64,000 bases of DNA. Origin: JBGPTF01 sp041490445. GTDB taxonomy: Bacteria; Acidobacteriota; Terriglobia; Acidiferrales; UBA7541. The translations under genes were made by a program, and so were the position numbers. Positions 16,810-25,837 of this stretch are shown here, in pieces (position 1 is the first letter of the stretch; the number at the start of each line of letters is the position of its first letter). The notes below the pieces were generated by a model that was given only the letters and a program-made list of their open reading frames with translations, did no database searches and was not told the DNA's origin. The stretch lies in assembly GCA_041490445.1 (NCBI GenBank), contig JBGPTF010000006.1, forward strand, positions 133,777 through 197,776, in the 5' to 3' direction.

Positions 16810-18030
16810 GTGAAGGAAGAAACCGCCACCGAACAACAGCAGACGCCCGGCACAATCGCACTCGGATTGATGACGAGCCTCCTGGATACGCTGGATCGGC
16901 CGCTACTCGTGGCGGACCGCGCGGGTCGAATCCTCTTCGCCAACGTGCTGGCACAGGATCGGCTGCGATCGCGAGGCTTCACGTCCCTGCAAAGCATCAA
17001 TTTGTTTCACGATCTGCTCCGCATGGACTCGAAGCCGATTTTTGGCCAGCTCGAGAGCGGCGAACAGGAAGTGAGCCTGCAGGTGGAGTGTGAAGGCGGA
17101 CCGGCCCGGGCGCGCATCCGCTGGCTCCCCGAGCCGGATTGGCTGGTGATTAACGTCGCGCCTGCGCCCTCCGAGGCACCCGCCGACGAAAGGGAGATGC
17201 GGGAGACGGTCCAGGAGCTGATGCAGGAGCGGGAGATCACGTACCGCAACCTGCTGGCCGCCTATCTCCGGCTGCAGGAAGTCAACCGCCAGAAGACGGT
17301 ATTTCTTGCTTCCGCAGCACACGAACTGAAGACGCCGCTGGCCGTGATGAAGGGGTATTACGATCTCCTGCTGACCGGCTCGCTGGGCCAATTGAGCGGG
17401 AAACAGCGCGAAATCCTGGAAGAGTCGAAGGAAAGCTGCGACCGGCTGGTGCGTTTGGTCACGATGTTCCTGAACTATTCCGCGCTCGAAAGCGGCAAGC
17501 TCGCGCTCCAGCTGCGCGACAACGATTTGCGCGACTGCACGAAGGACGTGATCTGCCGCTGGCAGGATGCCTTCCAGCGTGCCAAGGTCCGGCTGGAGAC
17601 CAATATCTCCGCGAGCCTGCCGCGCTTCAAGTTCGATTATCCGAAAGTGCAGCAGTGCATTGCCAATCTACTGGACAACGCCCTAAAACACACGCCGGGG
17701 GGCGGATGCATTACGCTCCGCGCCGAACCGCACTTCTGGGAACGGCGCGTGTCCGAAGCGGCGCCGTCGACGGACCGGCGGCGCGACCGCCTCAACCGGC
17801 CGAATAGCGTGCTGGTGGCCGTCTCCGACACCGGAGTCGGCATCGCGGCGGAATACCACCAGGAGATTTTTGAAGAGTTCGTTCGCGTCGATTCCTCCAC
17901 GTCCGGAATGGGCCTGGGATTGGCGATCACGAAGCGCTTGATACAGGCGCACCGGGGAAAAATCTGGGTGGATAGCGAGCCGGGCCGCGGCAGCACGTTC
18001 AGTTTTCTGCTGCCCACGGACGTGGAGTAA
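16810..18030 (+). CDS. Soluble PAS-containing sensor histidine kinase
   Basis: About 406 residues with no membrane segment. A PAS-like sensor (LDTLDRPLLVADRAGRILF) is followed by a HisKA dimerisation domain with the phospho-His in SAAHELKTPLAVMKG and a HATPase_c domain with N box NLLDNALKH, G1 DTGVGI and G2 GMGLGL. The start is uncertain: the frame is open from a TTG at 16705. I chose the GTG at 16810, which has GGGAGA about 9 bp upstream and places the PAS domain near the N-terminus. The response regulator gene begins 39 bp after it, so the two form a two-component pair. The signal is unknown. Confidence 0.88.
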   Translation: MKEETATEQQQTPGTIALGLMTSLLDTLDRPLLVADRAGRILFANVLAQDRLRSRGFTSLQSINLFHDLLRMDSKPIFGQLESGEQEVSLQVECEGGPARARIRWLPEPDWLVINVAPAPSEAPADEREMRETVQELMQEREITYRNLLAAYLRLQEVNRQKTVFLASAAHELKTPLAVMKGYYDLLLTGSLGQLSGKQREILEESKESCDRLVRLVTMFLNYSALESGKLALQLRDNDLRDCTKDVICRWQDAFQRAKVRLETNISASLPRFKFDYPKVQQCIANLLDNALKHTPGGGCITLRAEPHFWERRVSEAAPSTDRRRDRLNRPNSVLVAVSDTGVGIAAEYHQEIFEEFVRVDSSTSGMGLGLAITKRLIQAHRGKIWVDSEPGRGSTFSFLLPTDVE

Positions 18031-18069
18031 CGCACGGTAAAATTCTTGTTCTACCGAGGATGAACGCAA

Positions 18070-19542
18070 ATGGCTGAGAAAGAAAAGATTCTCATCGTCG
18101 ATGACGAGCCCAGTATTCGCAAGTATCTCCAGACTCTGCTCGAAGTGGATGGCTTTGAGGTTTCCGCGCTGGCGAGCGGCAAGGAAGCCGTGGAGTACAT
18201 TTCGCGCCAAGCGGATCGGCCGGACTTCATCATCCTGGACATCCTGATGCCCGAAATGGACGGTCTGGAAACACTCCGCGCGTTGATGGACGTGGACCGT
18301 TCGCTCAACGTGATCATGCTCTCCTGTACGAACGAAGTGAGCACCGTCGTCGAAGCCATCCGCCTGGGTGCGCACGACTACCTGACGAAACCCTTCGAAA
18401 AGCCCGAGCTGGAAGCCGCTTTGCTCAAGTGCCGCAAGAAGGGCGAATTGAGCGCGGAAAACAAGGCCCTGCGCGAATACTGCGAGCAATTGACCGAGGA
18501 CCTTTCGTTCCTCGCCGCCAGCCCGCAAATGTTGAAGATCCGCCAACAGATCCTGCAGATCGCCCCGGTGGACGTGCCGGTCTTTATCAGCGGCGAAAGC
18601 GGGGTAGGCAAGGAAGTGGTGGCGCGGATGATTCACCTTCGCTCGCTTCGCCGCCAGCAGCCATTCATCAAGGTGAACTGTGCCGCCCTGCCGGGCGAAC
18701 TGCTCGAATCCGAGCTGTTCGGCTATGACCAGGGAGCCTTCACTGGCGCGGTCCGCTCCAAACCGGGCAAGTTCGAATTGGCGAACAAGGGAACCATCTT
18801 CCTCGACGAAATCGCGGAAATGAGCCCCCACCTGCAGGCCAAGCTGCTCCACGTACTCCAGGACAATCAATATTCGCGCCTTGGCGGGCGCGCCGTGATC
18901 AACGTGGACGTGCGCGTCCTTGCCGCAACGAACATGAATGTGCAGGATGCGATGCGTTCCGGCCGTTTCCGCGAGGACCTCTACTACCGCCTAAACGTCC
19001 TTTCGATCCACATCCCGCCGCTGCGCGAGCGTCTCGCGGAAATCCCGCTGCTTTTCCGCCACTTCCTGCTGCAATACAGCGAGAAGTTCCAGAAGCAGGC
19101 GCCGGATCCCTCCCAGCACCTGCTCGAAGCGGCGCTGCGCTATCCCTGGCCGGGCAACCTGCGTGAGCTCGAGAACTTCGTGAAGCGCTACGTGATCCTC
19201 GAAGATGACGAAGGGAGCTTCCGCGAGTTGCTCGAGATGGCTTCAGCCCAGCAGCAGCAACAGCGCCTCGCCCAGCGGGAGGAGGCCGCAAGCAGCGGAA
19301 CTCCTTCCCGCGAACAGGGCGGCCTGAAAGCGCTGGTCCGCGGCTTGAAGGACGAAGCAGAGACGGAAGCGATTGCCGACGCACTCGAGAAGACGAACTG
19401 GTGCCGCAAGGATGCGGCGCGCATGCTGGGAATCAGCTACAAGGCGTTGCTCTACAAGATGCGCCAGTTCAATCTCGATCCGGGCCGGTCTTCGCGAGCG
19501 GTTCCTGTGGCACCAGCGGCACCGGCCGTTCGCGACAACTAG
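18070..19542 (+). CDS. Sigma-54-dependent response regulator (NtrC family)
   Basis: A 490-residue activator. The receiver domain has acidic residues D11-D12 and phospho-acceptor D57 (ILDILMPEMDG). The AAA+ domain has Walker A GESGVGKE, the sigma-54 contact loop GAFTGA and Walker B FLDEIAEM. A linker rich in Gln and Glu precedes a C-terminal Fis-type HTH (AARMLGISYKALLYKMRQF). It is paired with the upstream histidine kinase. It resembles the PrsR-type regulators of XrtA/PEP-CTERM EPS loci. The HTH is nearly identical in its recognition helix to the activator at 25915, so shared targets are likely. Confidence 0.93.
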   Translation: MAEKEKILIVDDEPSIRKYLQTLLEVDGFEVSALASGKEAVEYISRQADRPDFIILDILMPEMDGLETLRALMDVDRSLNVIMLSCTNEVSTVVEAIRLGAHDYLTKPFEKPELEAALLKCRKKGELSAENKALREYCEQLTEDLSFLAASPQMLKIRQQILQIAPVDVPVFISGESGVGKEVVARMIHLRSLRRQQPFIKVNCAALPGELLESELFGYDQGAFTGAVRSKPGKFELANKGTIFLDEIAEMSPHLQAKLLHVLQDNQYSRLGGRAVINVDVRVLAATNMNVQDAMRSGRFREDLYYRLNVLSIHIPPLRERLAEIPLLFRHFLLQYSEKFQKQAPDPSQHLLEAALRYPWPGNLRELENFVKRYVILEDDEGSFRELLEMASAQQQQQRLAQREEAASSGTPSREQGGLKALVRGLKDEAETEAIADALEKTNWCRKDAARMLGISYKALLYKMRQFNLDPGRSSRAVPVAPAAPAVRDN

Positions 19543-19722
19543 TTCTAGTCTGGCTGCAATCTATTGCATATTCACGGCAAACAGCTTGTGAAAATACCCA
19601 CGGGCACGCCCGGGCGCGGATCAGCGCACCTGCGCGAGATGGATCAACTGAGGATAGTCCCAAATTACACTAATCCGAATCTTCACATTCGTCCGGCCGG
19701 TTCCCTCACCTTACGCATTGTT

Positions 19723-19738
19723 TTCAAAAGGGTTGCAT
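19723..19738. repeat. Degenerate copy of the 16-bp palindrome upstream of a PilZ gene
   Basis: TTCAAA-AGGG-TTGCAT resembles the ATGAAA-AGGA-TTGCAC copy at 57925. It lies 90 bp upstream of a good sigma-54 promoter. The match is partial. The rest of the 19543-19826 gap shows only short hairpins (for example GCAAT-CT-ATTGC). Confidence 0.35.
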
Positions 19739-19826
19739 GCCCGCGGAATCACAAGGAATGCAAGACTGCGCAACTTTGGAAGAATTCCACAGATTGAGAA
19801 ATTTCCACCGGATGTAAGATTCGTTA

Positions 19827-19842
19827 TGGAACTGTGATTGCT
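19827..19842 (+). promoter_or_regulatory. Sigma-54 promoter upstream of the PilZ gene
   Basis: TGGAACTGTGATTGCT has GG (19828-19829), N10 and GC (19840-19841), with the -12 core ATTGCT. It shares the TGGAA...GATTGCT pattern with the promoter at 29767. The predicted start site is near 19853, leaving a leader of about 46 nt. Confidence 0.6.
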
Positions 19843-19898
19843 GCCTTTAGAGCGGGGGTACGTGTACGTTTACATCTTGTTTCTGAGGAGCAGCGGGG

Positions 19899-20237
19899 AT
19901 GACCGAGCGCCGCACAGCTCGAAGATACGATCTTTCACTGCCAGTCCACGTTCGTCTGCCCATTAACAGAGAGGCCGCGTCCCATAGTGGTCAGACCCGA
20001 GACATTTCCACCCGGGGGGTTTACTTCACGCTGGACAGAGAGATCACACCAGGCACTGAAGTAGACTTTACTCTCACACTGCCAGCCGAGATTACACAGG
20101 GCACCGAAGTCTTCGTTCGGGCCCACGGAAAGGTAGTGCGGATGGATAAGCGCACCGACGATGGCCACGAAAGCATCGGGGTGGCCGCAGTCATCGAGCG
20201 CTACGACATCATCCGCGGACAGCCCGCCCGGGCATGA
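19899..20237 (+). CDS. Single-domain PilZ protein
   Basis: A 112-residue PilZ protein with RRTARR near the N-terminus and DISTRG as the second c-di-GMP-binding motif. The ATG is preceded by GAGGAG and GGGG. It follows the sigma-54 response regulator by 356 bp and has its own sigma-54-type promoter. It probably binds c-di-GMP and relays it to a partner that cannot be named. Confidence 0.85.
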   Translation: MTERRTARRYDLSLPVHVRLPINREAASHSGQTRDISTRGVYFTLDREITPGTEVDFTLTLPAEITQGTEVFVRAHGKVVRMDKRTDDGHESIGVAAVIERYDIIRGQPARA

Positions 20238-20240
20238 CCC

Positions 20241-20268
20241 TAGCCCCAGCCGAAACGGCTCCGGGCTA
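20241..20268. terminator. Hairpin between convergent genes
   Basis: TAGCCC and GGGCTA enclose AGCCG-AAA-CGGCT with a small internal bulge, giving an 11-bp interrupted stem. No T run follows on either strand, so it may be a weak or factor-assisted terminator. Confidence 0.45.
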
Positions 20269-20297
20269 ATTCCCCTTCAAGTATCAGGCTCTCTGGC

Positions 20298-21530
20298 TCA
20301 ATCGGGTGCGCTCTGCGCCCGGAGCCGGAGTGCTTTCGCCAGCCAGCTGAGCCCGTATTTCGTCAAGTCCATGCCCATGAGAAGGAACGGGACCGGATCG
20401 TCCGTGGCGAACCAGGCACATTCCTGAACCCCCTGGAAGGAGCGGATCCAGCCGGAAAAGGTGAGCTTCCCGTCCTTATGATAATTCCGGAAGGAAATCA
20501 GATCGTTGTTTTCGACCAGCCACTTCCTGCCTTCACAGAGAGTGGATAAAGGCACCGGCTGGCCGGTCAGGTCGAGATAGAGCGCTCGGATCACGTCGAG
20601 CCCGTTCGAGCCGACGAATAGGCGAAACGTCGCTCCCACCCGGGGATTGATATCGAGGAGCTTGTACTGCCCGTCGCGAGCGTCGAAGCGATAGCCGATG
20701 TCCAAAATCCCCTTGTAGCCAATCTGCTTCATGAAATGCATTGTCGGGCCGGCGACGGCTTCATTGGAAAGGCAGATACCGAGCGAAGTCATGCCGGTGT
20801 AGATGGGATACTGGTGCAGTTTTCGCCCGGTAAAGCCCACCAGGCAATCCGACTGGTCGTTGAAATAGCCGTTGAACATCCAGACCGAATCATCTTCGCC
20901 GGGAATGTATTCCTGGAGCATCAGGTTCGGATTTGCTGGATCTTCGAGCCGGTCGAATTGTGCGAGCAGCTCTTCCCGGTTGTGGACGATGATCATGCGC
21001 AGGCCGGTGCGCGCCTGAAGCAAGGCACTGTTGATACCTTTCAGCATGATCGGAAAATGGGCGCTGCCGCCGGAGAGAAACTCTTCGACGTCCCGGCGCG
21101 ACTGGGGAAACACCGTCTCTGCCGTCGGGACTCCGAACTTTTTCGCCTGAAAGTACATCCGCTTCTTGTCGGAAAGCGATCGAACCAGTTCGTCCGCCGG
21201 CGTCTGGATGCGGAAGGAATCCCGCAATTCCGGGGCGTGATCGGCTAGGAAAAGGCTGGGAACATCGCCGTTGCTGATCAGGATCGGACGCCCGCCGACT
21301 TTTTGCGCGACCTCGCGCAGAAAGCGGATTGTTTCCTCCGGCGTCGCCTTCTCGACGTCCCAGATAAACTTTCCGCGACAGTAGCGGGAGTGGAGACCCG
21401 GATTCCAGGGGTCCGCATCGATGCCATATACGGGAATTCCGAGGCGCCCCAGGCTGCGCATGATGCCCACGCCGCAGTGGCTGAAGAGCTTCAAGACGAC
21501 AACGGGCACGGATGTATCCGCGATGCGCAC
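20298..21530 (-). CDS. ATP-grasp ligase, carbamoyl-phosphate synthase-like
   Basis: A 410-residue ATP-grasp enzyme that should join a carboxylate to an amine or similar nucleophile through an acyl-phosphate. The N-terminal part has a Rossmann-like start (LKLFSHCGVGIMRSLGRLG). The ATP-binding region includes MLKGINSALL, LMLQEYIPGEDD and the metal-binding LLDINPRVGATF. It starts with GTG, 59 bp after comB, and looks like the third gene of the comA-comB operon. The substrate is unknown. A ligase acting on sulfolactate or a derived acid is a testable guess. Confidence 0.75.
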   Translation of the reverse strand: MRIADTSVPVVVLKLFSHCGVGIMRSLGRLGIPVYGIDADPWNPGLHSRYCRGKFIWDVEKATPEETIRFLREVAQKVGGRPILISNGDVPSLFLADHAPELRDSFRIQTPADELVRSLSDKKRMYFQAKKFGVPTAETVFPQSRRDVEEFLSGGSAHFPIMLKGINSALLQARTGLRMIIVHNREELLAQFDRLEDPANPNLMLQEYIPGEDDSVWMFNGYFNDQSDCLVGFTGRKLHQYPIYTGMTSLGICLSNEAVAGPTMHFMKQIGYKGILDIGYRFDARDGQYKLLDINPRVGATFRLFVGSNGLDVIRALYLDLTGQPVPLSTLCEGRKWLVENNDLISFRNYHKDGKLTFSGWIRSFQGVQECAWFATDDPVPFLLMGMDLTKYGLSWLAKALRLRAQSAPD

Positions 21531-21589
21531 GATGGGTGGTCTCGATGGAGAATCGCCCGTCTTCCGGAAGAGGAGCGCGCCAGAATACT

Positions 21590-22306
21590 TCAGCCGGCCG
21601 CGGGCAGCTTGACTATCTCACCGTTTTGGAAGAGATACACGTCGGCGAGATCGTTCACGTGCGAAAGAATAAAGTCGAGATCGCGCAACTGGCCGCTGCG
21701 CCGCAAGTAGTCCACGCTCTTTCCGCCGGTGAACGCATCGGGCGGCGCTCCGCTCCACCGGCGGATGATCTCGCGGGTCTCGTCGTTTTCGGGCTCGAAT
21801 CCGGCGCGCACCAGGCCCTCGGCGATCCAGGCGCAGCACAACTGGTCCTCCTCGCGGAATTCTCCGCGGCTGCCCGCGCCAATGGCGGCGATCTTGTCGT
21901 GGCGGCCGGCCAGATAGGCGATCTGCGCAGAATAATTCCGCAAGCAAGCCACGTACCCCGCCGCGCATTTCGCTGACTCGGTAATCACCTGCGTGCCCGA
22001 CGTGGAGATCAGAATCATTGGCCGCTCGACGTCGGTGCGTTGCGAAAGCTCCGCCGGGCTGTTGGTCATGTCGAACCCGTACGGCATATTGCCGCCCAGC
22101 TCGCCGACCACGAGGGGGTTTTGCAGCTTCGAAGCCAGCCCCACGACATCTTCGATGAGCGCCACGGGAAATACACGGCGGCCCTGCGCCAAGCCGGTGA
22201 TCGCTGTCGTCGTCGCGCGGATCACGTCGATGGCCACGATGGCGTAGCCGTCGCGGTATTTCTGCACGTTTTCCGGAAAGCAATCGATGACGACGGTGCG
22301 GGGCAT
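21590..22306 (-). CDS. comB: 2-phosphosulfolactate phosphatase
   Basis: A 238-residue ComB-family protein. ComB removes phosphate from 2-phosphosulfolactate to give sulfolactate. Family features include AIDVIRATTTAITGL near the N-terminus, VGELGGNMPYGFDMTNSP and ILISTSGTQVI. It lies 29 bp after comA, whose product is its substrate, which supports the assignment. The pathway leads to coenzyme M in methanogens and to sulfolactate in some bacteria. Confidence 0.85.
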   Translation of the reverse strand: MPRTVVIDCFPENVQKYRDGYAIVAIDVIRATTTAITGLAQGRRVFPVALIEDVVGLASKLQNPLVVGELGGNMPYGFDMTNSPAELSQRTDVERPMILISTSGTQVITESAKCAAGYVACLRNYSAQIAYLAGRHDKIAAIGAGSRGEFREEDQLCCAWIAEGLVRAGFEPENDETREIIRRWSGAPPDAFTGGKSVDYLRRSGQLRDLDFILSHVNDLADVYLFQNGEIVKLPAAG

Positions 22307-22335
22307 TTAGGAACGATCCTTCGACGTGCCGGAGA

Positions 22336-23172
22336 TCATGCGGGCCGCGGCGGGCGCAGGTTTTCCCGAGAGAACGCGTCCGAATGCAGCCCGCGGCGAT
22401 AAATCTCCACGCGCAGCAGCTCCTCGATGCGCACGTTGCAGAGATGCACCTCGCGACCGAAATGATCGAGCAGCGCAAACTGGCTGGGCTTGTTGGGCGC
22501 CTCGAAGATCACGATCTTGTGGCCGAAGGCGGAGACAAAGTGATCGGCGAACGCGGCGTTGAAATTGCCCTGATCGTCGAACAGTCCGACGCCGCGCGCG
22601 CTTTCCCGCGCCTCAACGACGAGCTGCACGGCGCCGGCATCGAGCCAGCGCCTTCCCTGATCGATCAGCTCCTTCACTTTGTCGGCGGTGAATGCCCCGG
22701 TGTGTTTCTTTCCCAGCTCGAATTGCACTTCGAGACCACGCTGGCGCGCCATTTTCACGACGTCGTTCGCCGCCAGCGGCATGTCGGTGAATCCTTCGCC
22801 GCATTCAATCCGGTCGAACCCCATGCTTGCGCACAAATCGAGATAAGCGGGAAGCTGCCCTTGCGCCACAGCGACTTCGAACGGGCCGCCGCCGGTGGTT
22901 GTGCGAACGTGATTCTTCCTAGCTGCGGCAACCTTCTGGCGGGTCGCCTTCTCCTTGGCCACCATCCAGCAGGCCATCGAGACTTTCAGGATGGAAATCA
23001 AGTGCGAGCTCTGTGCCAGGTGGCTCGCGAGCGTGGCGGGATCATAGCCCGGGTCGAACGGGCTCGTGGCCGGCGCAATCTCCGGCACGCCGATTCTCTT
23101 CAGATAGTCGATGGTGTGAAGCGTCTTCGCCGGCGCGCGCCGTCCGGAATGCTTGCCTGTTCTTTTCTTCAT
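22336..23172 (-). CDS. comA: Phosphosulfolactate synthase
   Basis: A 278-residue ComA-family TIM-barrel enzyme that adds sulfite to phosphoenolpyruvate to give phosphosulfolactate. Family-like segments include TTTGGGPFEVAVAQGQL, FDRIECGEGFTDMPL, EVQFELGKKHTGAF and VQLVVEARESARGVGLFD. GGGGAG precedes the ATG. It is the first gene of a minus-strand operon with comB and an ATP-grasp ligase. The 240-bp upstream gap contains GC-rich inverted repeats but no clear promoter. Confidence 0.87.
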   Translation of the reverse strand: MKKRTGKHSGRRAPAKTLHTIDYLKRIGVPEIAPATSPFDPGYDPATLASHLAQSSHLISILKVSMACWMVAKEKATRQKVAAARKNHVRTTTGGGPFEVAVAQGQLPAYLDLCASMGFDRIECGEGFTDMPLAANDVVKMARQRGLEVQFELGKKHTGAFTADKVKELIDQGRRWLDAGAVQLVVEARESARGVGLFDDQGNFNAAFADHFVSAFGHKIVIFEAPNKPSQFALLDHFGREVHLCNVRIEELLRVEIYRRGLHSDAFSRENLRPPRPA

Positions 23173-23412
23173 CTCTGCTCCCCAGGCCCGCCACCGGGCG
23201 ATGCCCGGCGACTGCCTTCATCGATTCGCCCGCGCTGCCCGCAGGCCGCCGCCTAAACAAAGAATTCGGCGAAGAACATCTTGGAGCCTGGTGATTTCTT
23301 TCGAAAAATTCTTTGCAGTTCCGCAGCGAGTATCAGCTTCCCTGCAGGGTGGGTCAATGCATCTCCCGTGCCCGCATGGCGAATGCTGCAACAGGGGCGA
23401 GCCGAGAATTCG

Positions 23413-24297
23413 TCAGCGGTCCCGAGCTGGATCGGAGGCCAAGGGCTTTCGCGCCAGGACGAGATACTGGCCGCCGGTTGCTCGCAGGAGCGGAGCGCCA
23501 CGGTCGGCCATGCTCTGCAGCTTCTCGTGAATCTTGATGCCCCGGGAATCCGAAAATAGCCGGTAGTTGAAGAACCGGAAGGGACCGAAGCCGAGCGTCT
23601 TACTCTTGATCTTTTCAAGGCCTGCGGCTGTTACGAAGCTATCCGTCTGTCGAAGCGAATAGAGGCGGTTCATCGAACTGCTCGCGTCGCGCCCAAGTAA
23701 CCGGCGGGCCATCCGAGCCGCCGATCGCAACGGGCTCAGCAGGGGGCTGCGCGCGGGATTGAACAGATAGTGCAGGCGCCAGCGATTATCCGTCGTGAAT
23801 AAAAGGAAGCCACCCGGCTGGACCACGCGCGTGAGCTCACGCACGGCAACCGCGGGAGCGCTGATCCAGGGCAAGACACCGATGGCCAAGACGAGCGGAA
23901 ACGTGTTGTCCGGAAATGCAAGCCGGTGAACTTCTCCCGCGCTCACCCGGACTTGATTTCCCAAACCTGCTTCTTCCGCGTGGCGGCGGGTCTGTTCGGC
24001 CATCTTGCTGGCGACGTCCTGGGCCTCCATCTGATATCCGCGCGCGGCGAGGGCGAGTGTGGTGAACCCTGCTCCGCAGCCGGTCTCAAGAATGCGCGAG
24101 CCGGACGGCAGTGCAAGCTGCTCGATCCATGCCAGGACTGTGGCCATACGTTGCTGGTACGTGACCGAAAAGGCGTCCTGGCGGACGTAGATCTCTTTCC
24201 AGTATTGCGCCTGGGAATCAAAATAGGCGGTCACGCGCTCCTGGCTGGCTTCGGCGCGCGCCGGCTCCGCTTCTAGATTTGCGCCATCAGGTGACAA
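23413..24297 (-). CDS. Class I SAM-dependent methyltransferase
   Basis: A 294-residue methyltransferase with motif I ILETGCGAGFTTLALA, an acidic post-I residue in YQMEAQDVA and the usual VLAIGVLPWI segment. The reading frame begins with TTG, preceded by GGAG; the first ATG lies well inside the domain, so TTG is preferred. The C-terminal part (GFGPFRFFNYRLF) is typical of small-molecule methyltransferases. It lies on the minus strand upstream of comA without evident coupling. Substrate unknown. Confidence 0.8.
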   Translation of the reverse strand: MSPDGANLEAEPARAEASQERVTAYFDSQAQYWKEIYVRQDAFSVTYQQRMATVLAWIEQLALPSGSRILETGCGAGFTTLALAARGYQMEAQDVASKMAEQTRRHAEEAGLGNQVRVSAGEVHRLAFPDNTFPLVLAIGVLPWISAPAVAVRELTRVVQPGGFLLFTTDNRWRLHYLFNPARSPLLSPLRSAARMARRLLGRDASSSMNRLYSLRQTDSFVTAAGLEKIKSKTLGFGPFRFFNYRLFSDSRGIKIHEKLQSMADRGAPLLRATGGQYLVLARKPLASDPARDR

Positions 24298-24652
24298 TCG
24301 CGCTCCGTTCCCTGAGCTCCCGGTTCTGCCGGGCGGCCAGCCAACTCATTTCGCCGGAAAAACCGCATTGGCCGGCGAGATTCTAAAGCTGATTCGATAT
24401 TCGCGAAGCAGCCTCACGATGTCAATTCATCCGTGAAGAGATGCAATTGCGAGTTCGACACAAAAGCCGGGGAGCATCCTCCTCTCCACGCTGGCAGTGG
24501 CGAGACTGTATCGCAATCACTACCCTTGGCGCGCGGTTTGCGAGAGGATCTCTCGGGCTCCCCTCCAAGCGCCGAACCGCAATGGATTTCGGTTGCGCGT
24601 CCCGGCTGAATCGTCCTACCATGCGGCCATCTCTTCACACCAGGAGGGTCCG
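24298..24652. other. Gene-free intergenic region
   Basis: The 355 bp between the divergent methyltransferase and CBS genes show no supported gene. I saw no sigma-54 match or palindrome copy. Promoters for both genes must lie here but were not recognised. Confidence 0.5.
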
Positions 24653-25087
24653 ATGAATGTTGCGGACCTGATTGCCTCGCGCAAAGACGTCTATTCGATC
24701 AGCGAAGAAACAACCGTGCACGAAGCCGCGCAGTATCTGCGCGAGCGGGGCGTTCGCTCGGTGGGCGTGTGCAACAAGGACGGCAAGCTGGCGGGCGTAG
24801 TCTCGCAGAGCGACATCTCCGATAAAGTCGCGGCGGAGAACAAGTGCCCCGCCTGGATGCACGTCTCGGAAATCATGACGCGGGAGCTCGTGACCGTGCC
24901 GCCCCAGACGCCGCTCGACGCCTGCCTGCGATTGATGGATCAGTTCGGCTTCTTTCACCTGCTCGTCGTGGACGAAAAGGGCAAGTTTTACGGGATGATC
25001 TCTGTCGCCGACCTGCTGCGGGTGATCGCGTCGGACCATAAAGCTCGGGCGGACATGCTCGAGGATCTGATTTTCCCGAAGCGGTAG
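24653..25087 (+). CDS. Two-CBS-domain protein
   Basis: A 144-residue protein made of a tandem CBS pair (Bateman module): VHEAAQYLRERGVRSVGV followed by LDACLRLMDQFGFFHLLVVD. Such modules bind adenine nucleotides and regulate partner proteins. The ATG has AGGAGG upstream and fixes the start. It converges with a PilZ gene. No fused catalytic domain is present and the partner is unknown. Confidence 0.88.
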   Translation: MNVADLIASRKDVYSISEETTVHEAAQYLRERGVRSVGVCNKDGKLAGVVSQSDISDKVAAENKCPAWMHVSEIMTRELVTVPPQTPLDACLRLMDQFGFFHLLVVDEKGKFYGMISVADLLRVIASDHKARADMLEDLIFPKR

Positions 25088-25105
25088 CCGAGCGCCCCCG
25101 TGGAC

Positions 25106-25438
25106 TTAGCGCAACAACCGTTTCAGCGTTTGGTTCAGCCGTGCGCGAGCTTCCGAACCCATACCAGTGAATTCCACTCCCATGCCAGCTCCTGGTTCCG
25201 AGTAGCGAACGACTGCGCGCGCCCGGACTTCTCCTCCTGAAAGCTCGAAAATCATCTTGACGATCGTACCGGATTCCGGCGGATGGGGCGTGCGAATGAA
25301 AACCCCGCCGACACTAATCGTTCCGACGCATGAGACCTTGCGCTCTCCGCCGGCCTGCCAAGCGACGAGTATTCCCTTGGGCAGGCGGACACGAGGATAT
25401 CGCCTCTTCCTGGGCCCAGCTTTGGCTTCCACCGGCAT
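25106..25438 (-). CDS. PilZ-domain protein with altered second motif
   Basis: A 110-residue protein. The first PilZ motif is present (RKRRYPRVRLP). The second (D/NxSxxG) reads TISVGG, so the acidic or Asn residue is Thr, and c-di-GMP binding may be weaker or lost. It is divergent from the sigma-54 activator gene at 25915. The perfect palindrome at 25652 lies between them. Confidence 0.75.
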   Translation of the reverse strand: MPVEAKAGPRKRRYPRVRLPKGILVAWQAGGERKVSCVGTISVGGVFIRTPHPPESGTIVKMIFELSGGEVRARAVVRYSEPGAGMGVEFTGMGSEARARLNQTLKRLLR

Positions 25439-25651
25439 CTCTTGCCGATGAGTCTAATCCCCTTTCCCGTCAGATGAAAAAGAGATCATCGAGATCGTAT
25501 GTAAAAGGTGAACCGCAGAAAGATCGTCAAGGGATGGCATTCAGAGTCTTGCCAACGAACTTTCGGGATTCTGACGGAGGCCGGAACCCACTTACAGAAC
25601 CTTGGTTCGAGACTGTACGGAACCCACCCGTGGAAAACTCCCTTCCTCGAA

Positions 25652-25667
25652 GTGAAATGTTTTTCAC
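25652..25667. repeat. Perfect GTGAAA-N4-TTTCAC palindrome (putative activator site)
   Basis: GTGAAA-TGTT-TTTCAC lies between the divergent PilZ gene and the sigma-54 activator gene. It is one of two perfect copies in the window (the other is at 29684) and probably a binding site for a Fis-type HTH. The 25439-25914 gap holds no gene. Confidence 0.6.
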
Positions 25668-25821
25668 CTTCCGCCCAAGTACGGAGACAGCTGGTGCGGC
25701 TAGACATGTCGTGTGAGCGCGACTGTGCCCTCCCGTCTAACACGTTTTATTTCAAAATGTTAAGAAGATGTTTCAGGTTGTCTTGCCCAACTTGCGAACA
25801 TTTTCCTTGTCAAGTCGAGTT

Positions 25822-25837
25822 TGGCGGCTGGAGTGCT
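25822..25837 (+). promoter_or_regulatory. Candidate sigma-54 promoter for the activator gene
   Basis: TGGCGGCTGGAGTGCT has GG-N10-GC spacing and a good -24 (TGGC), but the -12 reads GTGCT. It is 78 bp upstream of the ATG and about 155 bp from the palindrome. It would allow autoregulation. Confidence 0.4.

Noticed and set aside
17683..18870. 395-codon minus-strand ORF over the kinase/regulator pair
   Set aside because: Antisense shadow of the two-component genes.
19588..19603. GTGAAA half-site after the response regulator gene
   Set aside because: The second arm does not match TTTCAC or TTGCAC.
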